Part shown: positions 58,830 through 64,000 of the stretch, piece after piece | Position numbering within the stretch: the first letter of the stretch is position 1 | Layout of the letters: each line of letters opens with the position of its first letter | Origin: Rhizoctonia solani | Lineage: Eukaryota > Basidiomycota > Agaricomycetes > Cantharellales > Ceratobasidiaceae | Direction: 5' to 3' | Assembly (NCBI RefSeq): GCF_016906535.1 | Contig: NC_057372.1 | Span: forward strand, 1,903,501 to 1,967,500 | DNA length: 64,000 nt | The notes under the pieces: model-generated | The model's database searches: none | What the model was told of the DNA's origin: nothing | The model's input: only the letters and a program-made list of their open reading frames with translations | Program-made: the position numbers and the translations under genes

Positions 58830-59430
58830 CTAGACACGGACAAGCATGCCGTAGTGAGCCCCACGGGATTGAATGCCGCCCGCTAGTTTAACCGCCTTGA
58901 AGGATAGAATATCCATAACGTCGAGCATGCCGAACTCCTTGATAAGCTCAACACGGGGAGGGCGAGGTGGAGGAGGAATAGGATCTGGGTGGGGCCTGGG
59001 GGGTGCTGGAGGATTACCAGCAAGATATGCCACATTCACTGGGTGTATGCGCATCCCACGAGCCCAAGATAGACCAACTCGGCCACAAGTGTGTAACAAG
59101 AATAAGCATGATAGTAGTGCTGTGGCCTCCCTTCAAGTTTGAAAGCCATAGTTCCTCATCATGGAACGAATTCTGGCTATGAAGACACCCGGTTTTTGGC
59201 TTGGGGGGAGGGGGCGAATGAGGGGGCGGCGGTGGGGGATATCCGCCCGGTCCAGCCGTCTGAGAGGCTGGAGCCAAGGAACCAGAGTTGAAGTGTCCGA
59301 CACCAACTACACCACCTAGCACGGCTGCGTCTGTGGGGAACAAGCTCCCAATGATCTGCGCGGAATTTGGGGGGCGCGCCGGTTTGAAGGGAGGAGGAGG
59401 AGGAACTGTCTCAGGCTGCTTTCCCGACAT
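58830..59430 (-). CDS. Small proline-rich protein of unknown function
   Basis: The start at 59430 gives MSGKQPETVPPPPPFKPARP, then PNSAQIIGSLFPTDAAVLGG, VVGVGHFNSGSLAPASQTAG and a polyproline stretch PGGYPPPPPPHSPPPP. A later exon (from about 59050) carries VNVAYLAGNPPAPPRPHPDP, IPPPPRPPRVELIKEFGMLD and VMDILSFKAVKLAGG, stop at 58830-58832. The intron between about 59184 and 59060 is not resolved by eye. Both exons have the same Pro-rich style, which supports joining them. No signal peptide. Pro-rich segments of this kind can bind SH3 or WW domains; nothing more can be said. Confidence 0.5.
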
Positions 59431-60523
59431 GCTGTTTAAATTCTGGATAAGAATTAGGATACTTGGTCAACGCAGAGGGCAAGTTCACGCTTACTGACCG
59501 TACTAGTGAGACATGGGTAAGATTTGATACTGGTGAGAGGCTAACCCTGCCAGCTTTTAAACTATCGAGCGAGGCGAACAATATACCTATCTGGAAAGTG
59601 GCGACATTGGTGGATGAGCATCGCACACGGTAAACAAATGAAGTGGTCTCTAGTTTGCAAGAATGAGTCAATTAGATGCTTAGCACGCAAGCACCCTGGC
59701 AACTAGACTCCGCAGTATGTCTATCACCGGGCTGGTAGTAATGCAACTCCTAGTAAAAAGCATATCGAGATTATGGATGACACTTGGTGAAGTGAAATCC
59801 GAGTGAGGGGTTGATACTGTTGGGGAGGGGGGGTTGTTCAAACATCCGCAGACAAAAAATCTCCGGATCCGTGTATTTCTACCAAGGTTGTAGGCGCTAC
59901 TTGATAAAACGTTGTCTGGTCGGATCACAAGTTAGGTGATGGAACTGAGCAGAATAGAGAAAAGAGCGGCGCGTGGGAGAAAAGGCCTTGTAATCTCGCA
60001 GGTTGCAATTCACGCCCGCACGTGTATGCCCATCGCGTAGCCGAGCGTAGACCAGGTTTGACTCATTGAGGCGCACTAAAACGAGTGGGTTGTGGGGTTG
60101 GCGGCATCGTAGTTGCGCAAGAATCGAAGCATACAAGTGGAGACTCACAGAAGGTGCAAAACGAGAGCATTTGAGGCTTATTGATAGGAGAAAATCCGGT
60201 TTTGTGTGATGCTCGCGGCCTGATCCCGGATCCTTCCAATTCAAAATAGTGTACTTTGAAGGTTCAACATTGGTATTTTACTGGGCACGTCCATATATAT
60301 AATGATTTGGCCCGAGATGCTTCAGAGTGTAAGACAAATCATACCACGTGATCTTACGGAATCAAGGTAACTTAGAAATTCCCAAATTGCAGTAAACCGG
60401 TAACTTACTGTTTACCATGAACCACCGGGCTGTTACGTTCCCTCAATGCAGACTTTGATATCCGAGTTCATCAGAGATATGTGTGTTGAAATCACTCCAG
60501 ACTTGAGCCTTTGAATACAACTT
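59431..60523. other. Intergenic, no supported gene
   Basis: About 1.1 kb. A 115-codon minus-strand frame (59897-60244) lacks any domain or partner exon. CACGTGATC lies at 60345-60353 and CACGTG at 60019-60024. Confidence 0.4.
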
Positions 60524-61171
60524 TCAAATGAAAAGACTCAATATTTTACGCACGACATAACCACATATTATTAACAGTAATGCTAAGGTGATGATCGATC
60601 GACCTGAATGCGAACTTTGGCTTTCGTAGTCGCCTTTCCCTACATTATAGGAAATATACGAGCCAGAGGCAGTATGACTATCTGGGCGTTGATTTTGGTA
60701 CTGGGATCAGACCCACTAGACCAAATGTAAGAGCGTATGTTCCGGTCGCTGGCCCAAAAAAGAAAGGGAGATGTAAAGAGCGTCAATCACACGAGAGCGG
60801 TATACATTATTGACAATCTTACCTCCGCAAATGCCCCCTACTATACCCAGTGGACTCCATCGAGCCAGAGCCGTAGCCAAAGATATCCATCCCACGATTA
60901 TACTCGTCATGAGTATCTATACTCAGCTTCAGGCACTCTGTAAGCAAAGTACTGAAATGACCTTACCGGTATGACTACACGTAATTCTGGGGATTCATTC
61001 CAGCGAGCATACTACACAATCGATTAATGGCTTTGAAAGACTTCTTTTCGATTTACTCACGTTTGGGTGTCGTTTCTGCACTCGGGGGAGGTACAATACC
61101 AAATAAAGGAATAGGCAGACAACGGTCGCGAGAGCCCCGAGTGCTAACTGAGTAAAAAATCTTTTTATCAT
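60524..61171 (-). CDS. Tentative small membrane protein
   Basis: The start at 61171 gives MIKRFFTQLALGALATVVCL, continuing FLYLVLYLPRVQKRHPN: one clear membrane helix followed by basic residues. After a GT-AG intron comes YARWNESPELRVVIP, and then possibly CLKLSIDTHDEYNRGMDIFG. A last exon in a good frame reads DSHTASGSYISYNVGKGDYE and ends with a second hydrophobic segment SIITLALLLIICGYVVRK, stop at 60524-60526. The joins between the middle exons are guesses. No family is recognised. Confidence 0.3.
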
Positions 61172-61536
61172 ATCAGATACGTTAGGTCACGGCTATGAAT
61201 TAGCTGTCTCACGAGGCATAGCCAGATAAACTCCTCAAGATGTGAATGTTAGTCGGTATGTCGAAAAACCAGACGCCAAATCCACCAGTGCCGATGAACT
61301 TTAGTTGTTTCAGTGCATGGGTCAAAGGTTGCTGTCGACTCATTCAGAACGCTTAGTCTGGTGTCTGGGTGCAAAGTTGGTCAATACCAGTGACGGTACG
61401 CTTGGTGCATGTGGAATTCGAAGTCTAACGTGGCTAATCACATGCCTGCGACAAGTCAGCTGAGTCAGCTGGGCCCGGACTGCCTTTCCCGAGTAACCGA
61501 CCCCCAACCGACGCCGACCAAATACGTCTAGGCCCA

Positions 61537-61543
61537 TATAAAG
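61537..61543 (+). promoter_or_regulatory. TATA box of the MDR oxidoreductase gene
   Basis: TATAAAG lies about 43 bp before the start codon at 61586. Confidence 0.5.
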
Positions 61544-61585
61544 ACCGACTGGAAACTTCAACCAACTGCACATCTCTCCATTACC

Positions 61586-62878
61586 ATGCCTGCTCCTAAA
61601 CAGTCCAAGCGAGTTTTCCTCTCTGAGCGTCCCAAGGGACATATATCCGACAAGACTTTCAAAAGCGAAACGGCGGCGCTTCCGACCCCAACGCAGACCA
61701 AGTTGTCGTTCGAGTCGACTATGTTTCTCTGGATCCCGCTATGAGAGGATGGCTCAACGATACGAGGTATGTGTCAGCTGTTTAATCAATTGCATTGCTC
61801 TCAAATATATTGTAGATCGTATGTCCCGCCTGTGCAGATTGGCGAGACTATGCGAGCAGGAGCGATTGGAACCGTGGTACAAGGAAATAACCTGTTGAAG
61901 GAAGGAGACATTGTCCAAGGACTCTAGGTTTGTATGAATACTATATGCACATGGGATTACACTCATCCATCGTATAGGCTGGGCAGAATACGTCGTTGTC
62001 CCAGCAAAAGACCTCCGAAAGCTCTCGTAAGTAATCACCGCATTGGACTACATTGATTACAATACTGACCTACTTTGCTAGTCCTCCTGAAGGCTCTACT
62101 GCAGTTGACTACCTCGGCCCACTCGGCATGACAGGCATGACAGCCTATTTTGTATGTGCCACACATATTTGAAGATTTAGTCCTTAGGGTCTAACATTTA
62201 TTTTCTTAGGGGCTTTTGGACGTGGGTAAGGTCAAGGCTGGTGATACTCTTGTGGTGTCAGGGGCTGCTGGTGCAACCGGATCGCTCGTATGCCAAATAG
62301 GCAAACTCAAGGGGGCCAAAGTGATTGCTCTCGCGTCTGCATCGAAATGCGACTACTTGGTCAATGAACTTGGAGTCGACGCAGCACTGGACTATAAATC
62401 TCCTACTTTTGCGAAAGATTTCCGCGAGACCGTCGGATACCTCGACGTTTTCTTCGATAATGTTGGAGGTGAGATCCTGGACCTCGCCCTGACCAGGCTC
62501 AAGAAAAATGCTCGAATCGTCTTGTGTGGTGCTATTTCTGCATATAACTCTGCTGGACAACCTGAGGGGATCAAGAACTACCTTACGCTAATTTCTCAAC
62601 GTGCAAAGATCGAAGGTTTCATTGTCTTTGACTACAAGGACCGCTACGCAGAGGGCGAAGCAGAAATGGCCAAGTGGATAAAGGAGGGAAAATTGAAACG
62701 AAGGTACCAGATTGAGCAGGGCTTGGAACAGTGCCCACAGCACCTTGGACTGTTGTTCAGCGGTGGAAATACTGGTAAATTGTAAGTATCCGAGATACAT
62801 TATTGGTTGGACGAAGCTGACCAACCTTGTCAATGAATCAGACTTGTTAAAATCTCAAAGGACGCTGCCAAGTACTAA
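61586..62878 (+). CDS. MDR-family NADP-dependent oxidoreductase (prostaglandin reductase/leukotriene B4 dehydrogenase-like)
   Basis: A zinc-free medium-chain reductase that typically reduces the double bond of enones with NADPH. The start MPAPKQSKRVFLSERPKGH leads, after a frame change, to VVRVDYVSLDPAMRGWLNDT, SYVPPVQIGETMRAGAIGTV, GWAEYVVVPAKDLRKL and PLGMTGMTAYFGLLDVGKVK. The nucleotide site is VVSGAAGATGSLVCQIGKLK, followed by GAKVIALASASKCDYLVNEL, LDVFFDNVGGEILDLAL and RAKIEGFIVFDYKDRY. It ends GKLLVKISKDAAKY at 62876-62878. No zinc ligands are seen, as usual for this subgroup. The length of about 345 residues is normal. Two single-base breaks occur: near 61668-61672 and near 61924-61927, where an in-frame TAG sits just before a donor. 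Substrate unknown. Confidence 0.85.
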
Positions 62879-63205
62879 AAGGCCTCCTGTGTTGCTTCTC
62901 CGAGAAAATAGTTGATTAAACTTCATGTTACATGTATCAATACTGCACGCAAACGCATAAAATAAACGACGTCCGAGCAATACACGTGGAAATTCTAACC
63001 AGTCGATGAACCCACACGACTCGGGAACTAAAGTTGATACACAATATACACGAGTCTTAGACCAAATAATTCGAAAACAGAGAATGATCAAGTGCAAAAT
63101 AAACAAGCCGCCGCGCCATACTCCCGAAATGTGAATACAAACTAAACCTATCTTTCTTGGCAACCCCGGAAAACCGACCGCGAAGTTCGAATAGGAGGGG
63201 TAGAT
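62879..63205. other. Short intergenic region between converging genes
   Basis: 327 bp that should hold the 3' ends of the oxidoreductase gene and the minus-strand gene that follows. Nothing else was seen. Confidence 0.4.
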
Positions 63206-64000
63206 TTACACACGCCTATGACGAGGAATCTTGTCTCCCTTATCTCTGATGGGAGAAAGCGAAGTAGGAATACCGAGAGTGTCAAGCTGAAAAGGGCTCT
63301 CATTAGTTAGCAAAGGGAGAATAGCAAATTTCGACGCACAAGTCCTGGACCTGCTCCCCAGTTGAAGTCCGCATTTTCCACTCCCAATAATTTGCGCTTC
63401 TTTTTCTTCTTATCTCCCGTCTCCTCGGCCACGCCTGGCTCCTCATCGAGAGGTCGCTTGGAACCAGAAGCACCGTTTGTCTCCTTTGACTTTGGCTTTG
63501 GCTTTTCCTTTTCCTTTGCTGTCGCTTTCTCCTTTGGCGCCGCACGAGGCTTGGGTTTGGCGGATGGCACATCAACTTCGTCGTCATCGTCATCATCGAC
63601 GATGACAGTCTGTTTACTTTTCCCATTCGTCTTGGGTTTCGAAGCGGCTTTGGGAACAGGGGGTGGACTGGGTTCTGGAGGAGGTCGAGGTTTCGGGCGA
63701 GGCTTGGTCTTGGCCGGTGCCACCTCATCATCGTCCTCGATCTCGAAAACTTGCGGAGCAGACGCCTTGGCTTTCGGAGTGGCGGAGAAGGTGATTTAGG
63801 TGGTGGGCGCGTCTTTGGGCGCGGCTTCGAGCGTTCGGATGTTGAAGTGGAAGGATTAGAACTTGGCTTTGCTTTAGGTTGGGCTTTTACTTGCGACTGA
63901 GGCGGAAATATTTCTACGTCCTCTTCCTCTTCGCTCAGATCTGTGAATACCAACTCCTCTACAGCTCGATCTGATGACTTCGAGTGAACATCTTCTGGGT
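63206..64000 (-). CDS. Lys/Pro/Asp-rich protein, C-terminal part (start outside window)
   Basis: The frame enters from the right edge with LVFTDLSEEEEDVEIFPPQ, then long Lys/Pro/Ser tracts (VKAQPKAKPSSNPSTSTS; TKPRPKPRPPPEPSPPP), an acidic patch VIVDDDDDDEVDV, more Lys/Glu repeats (KEKATAKEKEKPKPK) and KKKKKRKLLGVENADFNWGA. The last exon has LDTLGIPTSLSPIRDKGDK and ends RHRRV at 63206-63208. One base shifts the frame near 63790 (from SPSPPL to FSATPKAK). Alternating acidic and basic tracts and a KKKKKRK-type nuclear signal suggest a nuclear or chromosome-linked protein. I do not recognise the family. Confidence 0.6.

Noticed and set aside
1..64000. A biosynthetic gene cluster or a defence island
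   Set aside because: No polyketide synthase, peptide synthetase, terpene cyclase, NLR or phage-like gene was seen; the neighbours are mostly unrelated housekeeping or family genes.

Overview
The window is a 64 kb stretch of nuclear DNA from a filamentous basidiomycete, most likely an agaricomycete close to Rhizoctonia/Ceratobasidium. This is inferred from dense short GT-AG introns (about 45-70 bp), a DUF6535-type membrane protein, DM9 proteins, a FIST protein, CE12 and barwin-like secreted proteins, and the closeness of genes on both strands. There are no operons, and exons were joined by eye, so most exon borders are approximate.

Layout. 1-3.0 kb: two secreted proteins facing each other (a partial barwin/RlpA-like protein and an aspartic protease). 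4.0-9.2 kb: a divergent pair for peroxisomal fatty-acid beta-oxidation, an enoyl-CoA hydratase/isomerase-type protein ending in ARL and a multifunctional enzyme 2 (FOX2) ending in AKL, sharing a 237-bp promoter. 9.8-12.1 kb: a vacuolar-type Ca2+/H+ exchanger. 13.2-15.6 kb: two tandem DM9 genes. 15.9-18.1 kb: a Kar5/Tht1 nuclear-fusion protein. 19.5-21.2 kb: a B-type cyclin. 21.9-23.0 kb: a secreted rhamnogalacturonan acetylesterase. 23.6-27.5 kb: a gene-poor stretch with an intron-containing tRNA-Leu(AAG), a pogo/CENP-B-type transposase fragment and a palindromic repeat element. 27.6-30.6 kb: a frame-disrupted DUF6535 gene. 33-34.7 kb: a kinase-fold protein without a recognisable HRD motif. 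35.2-37.6 kb: an unassigned coiled-coil protein. 37.9-40.8 kb: Dsc1/Tul1, a transmembrane RING-H2 ubiquitin ligase. 41.2-42.6 kb: a FIST protein. 43.3-46.1 kb: two related small genes with a dsRBD-like C-terminal helix. 47.1-48.5 kb: a small complex I subunit candidate and a glutathione peroxidase. 49.5-50.4 kb: an intronless 305-residue unknown. 52.1-55.3 kb: RNase H2 subunit A divergent from a disordered protein. 56.5-58.0 kb: an aldo/keto reductase. 58.8-61.2 kb: small or weak genes. 61.6-62.9 kb: an MDR-family NADPH oxidoreductase. 63.2-64 kb: the C-terminal part of a Lys/Pro/Asp-rich protein.

Two things run through the whole window. Many otherwise well-conserved genes carry single-base frame breaks, often in runs of G or C, which looks more like residual assembly errors than parallel gene decay. 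Second, the 9-mer CACGTGATC occurs at least four times, three of them just upstream of predicted gene starts. No defence system, CRISPR array or biosynthetic cluster was found. The most interesting biology is the divergent beta-oxidation pair, the paired DM9 genes, the dsRBD-like paralogue pair and the degenerate kinase.
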